A stretch of DNA of 64,000 nucleotides, from positions 806,001 to 870,000 of the forward strand of contig NZ_CP043761.1 in NCBI RefSeq assembly GCF_008386395.1. Direction: 5' to 3'. The position numbers and the translations under genes were made by a program. The stretch comes from Paenibacillus sp. 37 (GTDB lineage: Bacteria > Bacillota > Bacilli > Paenibacillales > Paenibacillaceae). Positions 23,266 through 32,688 of the stretch are shown piece after piece (within the stretch, counting starts at the first letter, position 1; each line of letters starts with the position of its first letter). The notes below the pieces were generated by a model. It did no database searches, was not told the origin of the DNA, and was given only the letters and a program-made list of their open reading frames with translations.

Positions 23266-23302
23266 AAAGACACACTTGATGATATCGAGTGTGTCTTTTT
23301 TT
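23266..23302 (+). terminator. rRNA operon terminator
   Basis: AAGACACACT pairs with AGTGTGTCTT around a GATGATATCG-type inner part, then seven T residues. Confidence 0.93.
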
Positions 23303-23331
23303 GTTTTTGTTTATCTAATTTGATCTATGAA

Positions 23332-23366
23332 AGAGGAACAGCTCACATTTGTTGGGCTGTTTCTTA
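23332..23366 (+). terminator. Second weak hairpin after the rRNA operon
   Basis: AACAGC pairs with GCTGTT around a loop of about 15 bases, with TTCTTA after it. It may back up the rrn terminator. Confidence 0.4.
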
Positions 23367-23489
23367 TGACCCTCTCACTTCACTTACACGATTGTAAGGC
23401 AATTGCAAGATAGATCAATATTATCAACTCAGTGGCTCCTGTATACTAATCCTATCCATCGATGGGGTTGAATTTCAGGGGGAGTTGCC

Positions 23490-24995
23490 GTGAGGTTATT
23501 TGAAATCCTATTATTCTTCTCTAGTGTATGTTTATTGGCATTTTTGTTCATTCCCAATCAACGTATACGAAGAACAGCTTTGCTCATGACAAGCGGAGTC
23601 GGCTTTATTATTTTAGTGATACATTTTCTAGCTGAAGGATACAGGATTCAGCTTGTATTCTTATACGGATTTACGACCCTGATGTTCATGTTTTCTCTTA
23701 TAAAAGTTGTTCGAACGCAGAAAGGAGTGTGGCCAGCCTCCCGAATTCCTAGAGTGCTTGGTCCCCTTTTTATTGCAATTGGGCTGATCGCAACAGTCTG
23801 TTTCCACTATGTGTTTCCGGTTTTTGACCTTCCAGCACCAACTGGCAAGTTAAAAGTAGGCACACAAGTCTTTCATTTCGTCGATCCAAACCAGGAGGAG
23901 ACATTCGGGAAATCAGAGACAGGCAAGAGAGAATTAATGGTTCAGGTGTGGTATCCGGCTGAAGCTGGCACTGGGAAGTATACTCCATTTATCCCTAATC
24001 CCCGAATCTTATCTTATATGGCGGAGAATTATGGTCTCCCCGGGTTTACTTTTCAACACCTGAAGTATGTATCCAGTCATGCTTACTTGGCGACTGAAGT
24101 CTCTTCGGCTCAGGCCTCATACCCACTGATTCTTGCAAATCCCGGTTTTGGTTCCTCCAGGTTTCTTCACACGTCACAAGCCGAAAATCTGGCGAGTCAC
24201 GGATATATCGTGGCAGTGATCGACCACACCTATAATACATTCGCAACCGAGTTTCCGGACGGTCAAATCACGACCAGCACAACCAGCGATTTGTTTTCAC
24301 CCGAACATGATTACAGAACAGAAAGAGAAAACCGTGACAAGTTGGGAAAAGTGTTAACCGACGATGTGGTGTTTGTGCTGGACCAATTCGAACTGATTCA
24401 ATCGGGGAAAATTCCAAGTCAGCTAAAAGGGAAGGTGGATGTGGGTCATATAGGAGTGTTCGGTCATTCCATTGGAGGAGCGACGGCCTATGATGCTTCA
24501 TACGATCCACGAATAAAAGCTGGGATAGACCTTGATGGAGGACTTTATGGTCTGCATGACAAAGAGGGCCTGCGGAAGCCGATTTTGTTCATGAACTCGG
24601 AAAGTGGATACGAAAAATTAAAAATGTTGATCGATCACCGAGTCTACACGGATGTTGAACTTGAGCGTATGGGTAATACAAGAGAGTGGGTGGATCAAGA
24701 AAGGAAAGACAAAAAGTTGGAGCTTGATCGGATGCGTAAAACAGTTGCCGCAGGGGGACAAGTTCTATATATCGATAATGCGGAGCATTTAAATTTTACA
24801 GACGTGCAGTTCATTTCTCCAATTTTCAAAATTCTGGGTATTACAGGGAAGATTGCGCCCGATAGAGCGAATTTCATTATTAATTCCTATATGCTGGATT
24901 TCTTTGATATGTATCTGAAAGAAAAGGGTGGAATCTTAATGAATGGACCCGATAGTCGGTTTCCGGAAGTGAAGTTCATAACCCCACTATTATAA
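23490..24995 (+). CDS. Membrane-anchored alpha/beta hydrolase (PAF acetylhydrolase-like)
   Basis: A 501-residue protein. Three to four helices (about residues 3-20, 31-49, 53-70, 88-108) precede an alpha/beta hydrolase domain. The oxyanion region is LILANPGFGSSR, the nucleophile lies in GHSIGG, an Asp in GIDLDGGLYG is conserved in this family, and the catalytic His is likely in NAEHLNFTD. This matches the platelet-activating-factor acetylhydrolase isoform II superfamily; in bacteria these are esterases of unknown substrate. The start is a GTG with GGGGGAG 5 bases before it. Confidence 0.82.
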   Translation: MRLFEILLFFSSVCLLAFLFIPNQRIRRTALLMTSGVGFIILVIHFLAEGYRIQLVFLYGFTTLMFMFSLIKVVRTQKGVWPASRIPRVLGPLFIAIGLIATVCFHYVFPVFDLPAPTGKLKVGTQVFHFVDPNQEETFGKSETGKRELMVQVWYPAEAGTGKYTPFIPNPRILSYMAENYGLPGFTFQHLKYVSSHAYLATEVSSAQASYPLILANPGFGSSRFLHTSQAENLASHGYIVAVIDHTYNTFATEFPDGQITTSTTSDLFSPEHDYRTERENRDKLGKVLTDDVVFVLDQFELIQSGKIPSQLKGKVDVGHIGVFGHSIGGATAYDASYDPRIKAGIDLDGGLYGLHDKEGLRKPILFMNSESGYEKLKMLIDHRVYTDVELERMGNTREWVDQERKDKKLELDRMRKTVAAGGQVLYIDNAEHLNFTDVQFISPIFKILGITGKIAPDRANFIINSYMLDFFDMYLKEKGGILMNGPDSRFPEVKFITPLL

Positions 24996-25001
24996 TTATG
25001 G

Positions 25002-25033
25002 AACAGGTTGTCGATATTGCGATAACCTGTTTT
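25002..25033 (+). terminator. Terminator after the hydrolase gene
   Basis: AACAGGTT pairs with AACCTGTT and six T residues overlap and follow the stem. Confidence 0.82.
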
Positions 25034-25268
25034 TTATATGATTTTGTATCCGTTTCTTCAAACGTAGCTAGCAGAAATGTCAATCCCCCATCCCCGTTAT
25101 TGAGGTTCACCTTAACCTGAAATTTTTAATTCGACTGATGTAACCCTTATATAAGGACAAAGTGTCTTTAGAAAGCTCGTAAATAGGGTAATGGTTCAGA
25201 AACATCTCTTCAAGCGGATAAAAGTAATGCTGATTCCAAGTATAAATTGAGTAAAGATTATAAAAAGA

Positions 25269-25301
25269 TTAGTACCAACTACTAAGACTTAGTGCTATAA
25301 T
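25269..25301. promoter_or_regulatory. FapR-like operator and -10 box of fabH
   Basis: TTAGTACCAACTACTAA (25269-25285) is an inverted repeat with the TTAGTACC half-site known from FapR operators, and it overlaps a second palindrome, ACTAAG-A-CTTAGT (25281-25293). TATAAT follows at 25296-25301. FapR represses fab genes, including fabH, until malonyl-CoA rises. The 235 bases before this show no other signal. Confidence 0.55.
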
Positions 25302-25330
25302 GATAAAAAACAAGTGAGGTGACTACCGGT

Positions 25331-26335
25331 ATGAATCATCAATCAAAGGCAACCATCACGGCAATGGGGACGTATGTACCGGATCGAATATTAACGAATG
25401 CTGATCTGGAGAAATTAGTGGAGACTAGTGACGAATGGATTGTGCAACGTACAGGCATGAGAGAACGGCGAATTGCAGCTGATGATCAATATGTATCTGA
25501 CCTGGCTACGAAGGCTGTAGAAGATATGATACGTCGTTATGATGTGAGTGTAGAAGATGTGGATATGATCCTTGTGGCTACAAGTACACCTGAATATGCT
25601 TTCCCAAGTACGGCATCCAGAGTACAGGCTAATCTTAAGATCTCACACACGGGTGTACTGGATTTAAATGCTGCATGCGCAGGTTTTACCTACGGACTAC
25701 AGCTTGCTGACAGTCTGGTGACCAGTGGAATGTACCGCAAAGTACTGGTTATTGGAGCAGAGACATTATCCAAAATTACGGATTATACAGACCGTACAAC
25801 TTGTGTACTGTTTGGTGATGGAGCGGGGGCCCTCTTGGTGGAGAGATCATCGGGTGCTGAAGGTGACTTTATGGCAGCCGTATCAGGTACACATGGAGAA
25901 GGCGGTGTACATCTCTATAAGACTGGCTTATCTTCTGAGATGAATGGTGTGCCTTTACAGGGTGAGGGATGTCTTGTCCAGAATGGCAGAGAGATTTATA
26001 AGTGGGCTGTACGGACGATCCCAGAGCAATTGGATAAGCTGATAACAAAAGCTGAATTAAGCCCTGACCAGATTGACTGGTTTGTCCCGCATAGTGCAAA
26101 TATGAGAATGATTGAAGCTGTTTGCGAACGTGGTCCTGTTCCTTTGGAACGTACGTTAACCAGTGTCGAGTATCGTGGGAACACATCGGCTGCTTCCATT
26201 CCGCTTGCTTTACAGCTTGCAGTGGATGAAGGAAAATTGAAAGAAGGACAGAGCGTAGCTCTCTTTGGCTTTGGCGGTGGTCTGACGTACGCAGGTCTGG
26301 TACTGAGATGGGGCGTACCGGACAAAGTTCAGTAA
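25331..26335 (+). CDS. fabH: Beta-ketoacyl-ACP synthase III
   Basis: A 334-residue cytoplasmic enzyme that starts fatty-acid synthesis by condensing acetyl-CoA or branched acyl-CoA with malonyl-ACP. Catalytic residues are visible: C116 in DLNAACAGFTYG, His in FVPHSANMRMIE and Asn in YRGNTSAASIP. AGGTGA lies about 8 bases before the ATG at 25331; a GTG at 25319 lacks such spacing. It stands alone with its own promoter, so it may be a second copy beside the main fab cluster elsewhere, as with fabHB in Bacillus subtilis (inference). Confidence 0.93.
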   Translation: MNHQSKATITAMGTYVPDRILTNADLEKLVETSDEWIVQRTGMRERRIAADDQYVSDLATKAVEDMIRRYDVSVEDVDMILVATSTPEYAFPSTASRVQANLKISHTGVLDLNAACAGFTYGLQLADSLVTSGMYRKVLVIGAETLSKITDYTDRTTCVLFGDGAGALLVERSSGAEGDFMAAVSGTHGEGGVHLYKTGLSSEMNGVPLQGEGCLVQNGREIYKWAVRTIPEQLDKLITKAELSPDQIDWFVPHSANMRMIEAVCERGPVPLERTLTSVEYRGNTSAASIPLALQLAVDEGKLKEGQSVALFGFGGGLTYAGLVLRWGVPDKVQ

Positions 26336-26383
26336 TGGATAACATACGAGAATTTGCAACATCAAATTAGACAAAGGAAATAA

Positions 26384-26434
26384 AAGAGATCACCCAGACT
26401 TCATACAATCATGAAGAGGGTGGTCTCTTTATTG
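26384..26434. terminator. Convergent terminator between fabH and the amidase gene
   Basis: AGAGATCACCC pairs with GGGTGGTCTCT, with inner CTTCAT/ATGAAG pairing; T residues follow on the plus strand and A residues precede, so it can work both ways. Confidence 0.85.
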
Positions 26435-26511
26435 AGATAACTCGTTTGAATAAAATGATATGAATGCATCTGTTTTTGTGTTAACAGGAAATGCTTAATC
26501 CCATAAATATT

Positions 26512-28446
26512 TTACGGCGTAAGTTTTGGGGCTTGACGGTGGTGAGTTCCTTGTTCGTAGCTGTACGCTAGCTTGATCAAAGTTCCTTCATCAAAAGCAC
26601 GGCCCAGGAATTCCATGCCTACAGGCAGACCATCGGTTGTGAAACCAGCAGGAACCGTGACCGCCGGGAAGCCGGAGAATGGACTCAAACGGTTGTTACC
26701 ACCGGAGTTTTGTGCTTCGCCAATAACACCAGCGGCTTGTGTGGACGTAGGATAGATGATGGCATCCAGGTTATTATCTGCCATAACTTTCAGCAGGGAC
26801 TCACGTGTAACTTGGGTGCGTTTCAGAACGATGTCCTTGTATTCGGTAGTCTCCAATGTTTGGCGTGCATCCCGAGTTTTCATGGATTGCTCCTGAGACT
26901 TATCAAACTCTCCGGAAGCGATGATCTCGGACAGACTGTGATATGGAGCATCTGCACCCAATGATTCCAGATAGTCATTCAGCTGGAACTTGAATTCATA
27001 TCCACTAAGGCTTGGGTATTTGTTGATCTCGGCCAAGTTCGGGATAGAAATTGGAACTGCGGTAGCGCCAAGTGACTTCAATTCTTCCACAGCTGTGTTG
27101 ATTACGTCAGCAACGGCTTTTTCTTCAGCTTTGGTACTTGGGATGAGTTCTGTGGCCACACCGATGCGTGCACCTTTCAACCCGTTTACATCCAAGAAAT
27201 CAGTGTAGCTGGAGGGGATTTTCCCAACCGCGTAAGCTGTAGCGACATCTTTTTTGTCATAGCCGGCTGTAGCATCCAGCATGATTGCGGCATCACTTAC
27301 GGTACGAGCCATTGGTCCACCGACATCCTGTGTCAAAGCCAATGGAATAATGCCTTCACGGCTAGACAGTCCGATGGTTGGGCGCATACCCACAAGGCTG
27401 TTGAAGCTGGATGGGATTCGGATTGAACCGCCAGTGTCTGTACCCATGCCGGCTGCGGCAAAGTTAGATGCAATGGCAGCACCTGTTCCACCGCTTGAGC
27501 CACCTGGATAATGGTCCAGGGCGTAAGGGTTAAGTGTTTGTCCACCCAATGAGCTGGATGTCGTGATGCCAAATGCGAATTCATGTAGGTTTGTTTTGCC
27601 CAAAATAATGGCGCCAGCTGCTTTGAGTTTCTTCACTTGTTCAGCATCGTGAGCAGGAATGGAATCTTTCAGACAGATACAGCCTGCGGTTGTCGGCATG
27701 TCATTGGTATCAAAATTGTCTTTCACCAAAATCGGAACGCCATGCAGAGGCCCGCGAGCACCTTGGGCTGCACGTTCTTCATCCAATTGCTCCGCAATTT
27801 GGAGTGCATCCGGGTTCAGAGTTAATACGGCATTTATGCTCACGCCTTGATCATCGTATTTTTCAATGCGGTCCAGATATTTCTGAACCAGTTCTTTTGA
27901 TGTCAGTTTTCCTTGCGTCATTGCGGCCTGGAGATCCATAATGGTTGCTTCCTCCAAGACAAACGGTTTTATGTAGTTATAAATGCGGTCTTTCAGTATG
28001 GATAGGTCATTCTCGGTAAGTACAGCTTTTGGAAGGAAGAGGGAATCGGTATAACCTTTCATTAACCCTGCGGTATTTAATGCACCAACAGCACCTGCGA
28101 AAGTGGCTTCATCCGGGACATCCTTAAATGATTCGGTAGTCGAATCCAGCTTGAGCCATTGTTGCAAGGCAACCGCAGCATCTTTACGTTGTACGGTTGT
28201 GCCGGAGAATTTGTCCATGGTAAAAGGAACACCTGCAAGTGTTGCCGCTTCTTCCATGGCCTGAACAAATGCTGCCGGAGTAACAGGCGCTTTTCCTTTG
28301 GATACAGCAGCTACTATTGTTTTACTCGTAGGCGTTGCCGTTGCGGCTGATGCCGAAGGCACCGTTCCTCCCCATGTTGTGGCAACAACAGCTCCCGCCA
28401 GTAACAAAGTCCCACTTTTTTTCAATACAGATCCATGATAAGTCAT
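26512..28446 (-). CDS. Secreted amidase (amidase signature family) with SLH-like N-terminal domain
   Basis: A 644-residue exported enzyme hydrolysing amide bonds of an unknown substrate. A signal peptide (about 1-36, ending SASA-A) is followed by an SLH-like region (about 50-150, with SFKDVPDEATFAGAVGAL and GLMKGYTD) and the Ser-cisSer-Lys amidase domain: Lys in GVPILVKDNFDT, the Ser pair in PGGSSGGTGAA and TDTGGSIRIPSS. The SLH-like part suggests wall attachment. GGAAGGGAG lies about 9 bases before the ATG. Related proteins include secreted peptide amidases; glutamyl-tRNA amidotransferase GatA is excluded by the signal peptide and context. Confidence 0.9.
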   Translation of the reverse strand: MTYHGSVLKKSGTLLLAGAVVATTWGGTVPSASAATATPTSKTIVAAVSKGKAPVTPAAFVQAMEEAATLAGVPFTMDKFSGTTVQRKDAAVALQQWLKLDSTTESFKDVPDEATFAGAVGALNTAGLMKGYTDSLFLPKAVLTENDLSILKDRIYNYIKPFVLEEATIMDLQAAMTQGKLTSKELVQKYLDRIEKYDDQGVSINAVLTLNPDALQIAEQLDEERAAQGARGPLHGVPILVKDNFDTNDMPTTAGCICLKDSIPAHDAEQVKKLKAAGAIILGKTNLHEFAFGITTSSSLGGQTLNPYALDHYPGGSSGGTGAAIASNFAAAGMGTDTGGSIRIPSSFNSLVGMRPTIGLSSREGIIPLALTQDVGGPMARTVSDAAIMLDATAGYDKKDVATAYAVGKIPSSYTDFLDVNGLKGARIGVATELIPSTKAEEKAVADVINTAVEELKSLGATAVPISIPNLAEINKYPSLSGYEFKFQLNDYLESLGADAPYHSLSEIIASGEFDKSQEQSMKTRDARQTLETTEYKDIVLKRTQVTRESLLKVMADNNLDAIIYPTSTQAAGVIGEAQNSGGNNRLSPFSGFPAVTVPAGFTTDGLPVGMEFLGRAFDEGTLIKLAYSYEQGTHHRQAPKLTP

Positions 28447-28818
28447 GCATCCACGCTCCCTTCCTGTGTCTCATTGATGTGTGCTAGCAGCGATTCTGTT
28501 TCTATGCTTTTGACACATTGTATAGTCATGTCAGGTAATCTTACAATGTTTATATTTATCCAAAAAAACGTATACATCAATATTGATCAGTATAAAACCT
28601 TATTCATGCTTCTATTTACGTGAGCTCAGAAAAACTATTAATTATTATAATGTGAGTAAATATGACATCTATTCGATATATTGATTAAACATGAGGTTAC
28701 AGGATACGAGTAGATTAGGAAGTAGAGATGACAGAGCATACCTTTCGTGTGAAATGATATAATGAAAAGATAGGAATAAAAGAGACATAACGTTCTACCA
28801 GAGAGGAAGAGATATGAA
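28447..28818. other. AT-rich divergent promoter region
   Basis: About 370 bases between the divergent amidase and topB genes. A TATAAT at 28758-28763 is a possible -10 box for topB, without a good -35 match. No gene, RNA or clear operator was found. Confidence 0.5.
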
Positions 28819-30948
28819 TTGAAGACATTGGTACTCGCAGAAAAACCGTCTGTGGCACGCGAAATAGCCAGAGTTATGGGTGCACGTGATAAACATAAAA
28901 GTTATATGGAAGGCCCGAAATATATCGTTACCTGGGCGCTTGGACATCTGGTTGGATTAGCTGAACCGGAGGATTACGACAAGAAGTATGCAACATGGAA
29001 TCTGGAGGACCTGCCAATTCTGCCAGAACGTACGAAACTGAAGGTACTTAAAGAGACCAACCATCAATATAAAGCCGTCCAGCAGTTGATGAAACGTCAG
29101 GATGTAGGTGAGCTGGTCATTGCTACGGATGCGGCCCGTGAGGGAGAATTGCTGGCCCGTTGGATCATGCAGATGGCGGGGTGGAAAAAATCGTTCAAAC
29201 GTCTGTGGATTTCGTCCCAGACAGATAAGGCGATCAAAGACGGATTTGCTTCGCTGAAGCCAGGCAGTCAGTTCGACCGTCTCTATGAATCAGCACGTTG
29301 CCGGGCCGAGGCCGACTGGATGATTGGACTTAACGTGACCCGTGCGCTAACCGTTCGTTTCAATGCACAGTTGTCTGCTGGACGGGTCCAAACTCCGACC
29401 TTGGGCATGATTATGGATAGAGAAAATGAAATTAATGGGTTCCGCTCGCAGGAATATGAGACGTTAACGGCAGATTTGGGCGATTTTCAGGCTGTTTGGC
29501 GGGCAGCAGGGGGAGATTCACGCATTTTCAACCCTCAAGAAATGCAAGAATTGAAGAAGCGGGTAGACGGGCGCAAGGGCACGATTGCCCAGGTGAAGAA
29601 AAGCGAGAAAGTAGAGCCGCATCCATTGGCATATGACCTGACAGAACTGCAACGGGATGCCAACCGGAAATATGGTTTCTCGGCAAAGCAAACATCAAAT
29701 GTCCTGCAACGTCTGTATGAACAGCACAAACTTGTGACGTACCCACGTACGGACAGCCGGTACCTGACTGCCGACATGACAGCTACATTGAAAGAACGTC
29801 TGGACAGTGTAGCCATTGGACCTTATGCGTCTCTGGCACGTCCTTTGCTGCGCAAAAATCTGAATATCACCAAACGTATTGTGGATGACAGCAAAGTGAC
29901 CGATCACCATGCCATTATCCCCACGGAGCAAACGGTACTTCTGAATCAATTGAACCCGGAGGAACGCAAATTGTACGATCTGATCGTACGTCGTTTTATC
30001 AGCCTGTTCTATCCGGCAGCGAAGTACGATTCCGTTGCAATCACGGTGCAGGTGGGGAATGATTCCTTCCATGTCAAAGGTACAACGGTGAAAGAAAGCG
30101 GATGGCGTGAAGTATACGGCGGCGATTACAGCGATGATGACGATGACCGTACTGATGATGCAGCAGACCATGAGCGTGCGCTTTTGCCAGATGTGCAGCA
30201 AGGACAGTCCGTGACGGTTCAGCGTTGTCATATTAAAAGTGGACGGACGATGCCGCCCAAACGGTATACCGAAGCTGCTTTGCTTTCCCAGATGGAAAAG
30301 CATGGACTCGGTACTCCGGCTACACGTGCGGATATTATCGAGAAGCTGGTCAGTTCCGATACAATAGATCGTCAAGGCAACAGCATGCACCCGACTGGCA
30401 AAGGAAAACAGTTGATTGAACTGGCTGCTCCGCAGCTTCGTACACCGGATCTGACTGCTCGCTGGGAGGCTGAGTTGGAACGAATTGCACGTGGGCAAGG
30501 GAAACCAGGACCGTTCCTGGATAGTATTCGTTCAATGGCGAAAGAGCTAGTGTCTACGGTAAAAGGCAGCAAAGCAGAGTACAAGCCACATAATGTGTCC
30601 AATAGCCATTGCCCGGACTGTAACGCACGGTTGTTGGAGAAGAAAGGCAAGCGAGGCAAGTTTCTTGTATGTCCTACCGAGGACTGTGGATATCGTCGTT
30701 CGGCAGAGAAAAGATTGTCCAATCGTCGTTGTGCGCAGTGCCACAAAAAGATGGAAATCAAAGAAGGCAAGGCGGGGTTATACGTACAATGTCTACCTTG
30801 TGGTATTACAGAAACGTTGGATAAGGACAAACAGCATGTGAACAAACGCGATCAGCAAAAGCTGGTAAAACAATATGCGAAACAGGAGTCCATTGGGTCT
30901 AACCTTGGAGATTTGCTGAAGGCGGCTATGGAGAAAAAGGGAAAGTAA
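28819..30948 (+). CDS. topB: DNA topoisomerase III
   Basis: A 709-residue type IA topoisomerase that relaxes and decatenates DNA. The Toprim domain starts at once (LAEKPSVAREIA, later ATDAAREGE), the catalytic tyrosine is Y308 in TYPRTDSRY, and two C-terminal four-cysteine zinc ribbons are visible (CPDC...CPTEDC and CAQC...CLPC). The start is TTG at 28819, with AGAGGAAGAG 8-10 bases upstream. An out-of-frame ATG at 28814 makes a two-codon frame whose TGA overlaps this TTG (TTGA), an arrangement that could tune initiation. Confidence 0.94.
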   Translation: MKTLVLAEKPSVAREIARVMGARDKHKSYMEGPKYIVTWALGHLVGLAEPEDYDKKYATWNLEDLPILPERTKLKVLKETNHQYKAVQQLMKRQDVGELVIATDAAREGELLARWIMQMAGWKKSFKRLWISSQTDKAIKDGFASLKPGSQFDRLYESARCRAEADWMIGLNVTRALTVRFNAQLSAGRVQTPTLGMIMDRENEINGFRSQEYETLTADLGDFQAVWRAAGGDSRIFNPQEMQELKKRVDGRKGTIAQVKKSEKVEPHPLAYDLTELQRDANRKYGFSAKQTSNVLQRLYEQHKLVTYPRTDSRYLTADMTATLKERLDSVAIGPYASLARPLLRKNLNITKRIVDDSKVTDHHAIIPTEQTVLLNQLNPEERKLYDLIVRRFISLFYPAAKYDSVAITVQVGNDSFHVKGTTVKESGWREVYGGDYSDDDDDRTDDAADHERALLPDVQQGQSVTVQRCHIKSGRTMPPKRYTEAALLSQMEKHGLGTPATRADIIEKLVSSDTIDRQGNSMHPTGKGKQLIELAAPQLRTPDLTARWEAELERIARGQGKPGPFLDSIRSMAKELVSTVKGSKAEYKPHNVSNSHCPDCNARLLEKKGKRGKFLVCPTEDCGYRRSAEKRLSNRRCAQCHKKMEIKEGKAGLYVQCLPCGITETLDKDKQHVNKRDQQKLVKQYAKQESIGSNLGDLLKAAMEKKGK

Positions 30949-31110
30949 CACGCTTGAGGTAGTTGAGGTCGTACCTCGTGCACTACGAACCATGTGAATG
31001 ATTTACTTATTTACTCCAAATAAACTGATTGAGACTTTTCTATTCATACTTGTAAAGTCGTATAAGATCCTCCGTTTTCAGGCAACGTAAGCCAAGGAGG
31101 TGATACCTAT

Positions 31111-31248
31111 ATGCCGCATAACAAACCAGAGAAAATCCATAACCAGCAAAACAAAGACAGTATTCGGGAAGAGAGTATCGCTGTGCGCCCGGACAAAGCA
31201 GCCAAAAGAGCACCAAGTCTGAACGGTATTCCAAAACAGGAGTCCTAG
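31111..31248 (+). CDS. 45-residue hydrophilic protein, function unknown
   Basis: A short frame preceded by an ideal ribosome binding site, AAGGAGGTGAT, 6 bases before the ATG. The protein is rich in Lys, Asn, Gln and Pro (MPHNKPEKIHNQQ..., ending NGIPKQES), has no hydrophobic segment and no Cys or Trp. Size and make-up resemble minor small acid-soluble spore proteins, but no signature is present and the function is unknown. It stands alone between topB and a DUF1294 gene. Confidence 0.7.
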   Translation: MPHNKPEKIHNQQNKDSIREESIAVRPDKAAKRAPSLNGIPKQES

Positions 31249-31372
31249 GTCAGGGCGATGAAGCATTTTACACAAATTTGCGGTTCCCTACCTGGTGCGT
31301 TGAACATGTCTCTGATGAGGACTATAATGGAGACAGGGAGATGTCCCGGGACAGGGGGATCGCTAGAATTAT

Positions 31373-31636
31373 ATGCAAACCGGACTTATATTGTGGTTTT
31401 TATTTATTAATGTAGTTGGTTATCTGGTGATGTCGGATGATAAGAGGCGTGCACAACAGCGTCGTGACCGTACACCTGAACGAACGTTATTCTTGCTTGC
31501 GTTTATTGGCGGTGCTTTGGGAGTCTGGATCGCGATGTATCGGAAAAGGCATAAGACCAAACATCCCAGCTTCACCATTGGCATTCCGTTGTTGTTGTTC
31601 CTGAATGCGGTAATCTATGGTTACTTTATTCAATGA
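31373..31636 (+). CDS. DUF1294 family small membrane protein
   Basis: An 87-residue protein with three hydrophobic segments (about 5-20, 38-55, 68-85). The family marks are the cluster SDDKRRAQQRRDRTPE between the first helices, GGALGVWIAMYRKRHKTKH and a final FTIGIP helix. DUF1294 proteins have no known function. The best ribosome binding site, GGGGGA, lies about 13 bases before the ATG, somewhat far. Confidence 0.82.
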   Translation: MQTGLILWFLFINVVGYLVMSDDKRRAQQRRDRTPERTLFLLAFIGGALGVWIAMYRKRHKTKHPSFTIGIPLLLFLNAVIYGYFIQ

Positions 31637-31809
31637 ACACTTGAAACACACGCGTAATCGTTCACAGGTTTCATATGTAAATTCTTTCGTATAAATGGTT
31701 CATTGTGGCTCCGGAACGTTTAAGAAGTTATATGCTATGTTAGTTTATTGGATGTTAGACCGAAGCTTGCTTCGCGTGCTCTACATATAAAGGAAGGGAC
31801 GGGATTCAC

Positions 31810-32244
31810 ATGTTATTTTCTAAAATATTAGTGGCTTATGATGGTTCCAAAGCTTCAAATAAAGCACTTGATCGTGCAATTGAGCTAGCCAAAGTGTCCC
31901 CGAATGCTGTACTGGATGTCATTCATGCTTTTGATTTCCCGCGTGTATTCATCGGTGAGGGGTTGGCGCCACTGCCACCTTCACTTAATAATGACTACTA
32001 CAATCTGGCGGTGCAAACGACAGATGAAGCGAAAGAACGAATTCAGGCTGCTGGTGTAACGGCCAATGTGGATCTGATTCAAGGGGCGGCAGCCGAAGTG
32101 TTGCTTGATTTTGCCAAAGAAAATGATTCTGATATCATTATTATTGGTAGTCGTGGACTTGGTGGAATTCGGGAATTTGTCCTGGGTAGTGTCAGTCACA
32201 ATGTGGTGCAGCATGCTCAGGTTCCAGTACTTGTCGTAAAATAA
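31810..32244 (+). CDS. Universal stress protein, UspA family
   Basis: A 144-residue cytoplasmic alpha/beta protein likely binding ATP: LVAYDGSKAS at the start and the nucleotide-binding GSRGLGGIREFVLGSVSHNV (G-x2-G-x9-G-S pattern) near the end. The role in Paenibacillus is not known. GGAAGGGACGGG lies before the ATG. Monocistronic, with its own terminator. Confidence 0.9.
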   Translation: MLFSKILVAYDGSKASNKALDRAIELAKVSPNAVLDVIHAFDFPRVFIGEGLAPLPPSLNNDYYNLAVQTTDEAKERIQAAGVTANVDLIQGAAAEVLLDFAKENDSDIIIIGSRGLGGIREFVLGSVSHNVVQHAQVPVLVVK

Positions 32245-32275
32245 TGGATGAAGTGTGCACGCACTGAAAAGCAGG

Positions 32276-32320
32276 GAGCCGGTTGTCTTCGAGAGATTGA
32301 AGAGGAGCCGGCTTTCTTTT
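32276..32320 (+). terminator. Terminator of the universal stress protein gene
   Basis: AGCCGG and TCTTC pair with GAAGA and CCGGCT, then TTTCTTTT. Confidence 0.82.
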
Positions 32321-32360
32321 ATGGGATGAAATGGATGGCTGAGCGAATTTAAAGAAGCAA

Positions 32361-32401
32361 TTCCCGAACATTATATTTGTCAATATGTTAAATGTTCGTC
32401 T
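32361..32401. promoter_or_regulatory. PurR-like operator of the purine operon
   Basis: CGAACATT (32365-32372) and its exact inverse AATGTTCG (32391-32398) lie 18 bases apart, six bases upstream of the -35 box. Bacillus PurR binds two such inverted PurBoxes and represses when PRPP is low. Confidence 0.75.
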
Positions 32402-32406
32402 TTAAG

Positions 32407-32436
32407 TTGACATTAGCTGTAGGGGATTGTTAGAAT
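32407..32436 (+). promoter_or_regulatory. Promoter of the purine operon
   Basis: TTGACA, 18 bases, TAGAAT, about 95 bp before the riboswitch. Confidence 0.8.
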
Positions 32437-32529
32437 GTTAGATGTGTCGATCAGGTAAGAATAAGGTCGAGTAGGAACGAAATATGTAATAAGAGATTAC
32501 AAAAATGAACGAAGATAGTTTGATAGATA

Positions 32530-32602
32530 TTTGCTCGTATAACGCCGGGAATAGGGCCCGGAAGTATCTACCCGGGAACCGTAAATTTCCGGACTACGAG
32601 GA
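32530..32602 (+). ncRNA. Guanine riboswitch of the purine operon
   Basis: P1 CTCGTA/TACGAG encloses P2 CCGGG/CCCGG and P3 CCGGGAA/TTTCCGG-type pairing with the canonical L3 CCGTAAA. The junction has ATAAC, GTATCTACC and GGACTACGAG; the C of GACTA is the guanine-specific position 74. It fits the standard seven-base loops, in contrast to the pbuG copy. It should switch off purE onward through the leader terminator at 32689-32736 when guanine or hypoxanthine is plentiful. Confidence 0.94.
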
Positions 32603-32688
32603 GATACGGCTGAGAGTCGCATGCAACTAGATGCGGACAGCAAGCCCCCTTTTGGCATGCCCAAATGAGGGATACGTATTTCTTAGAG

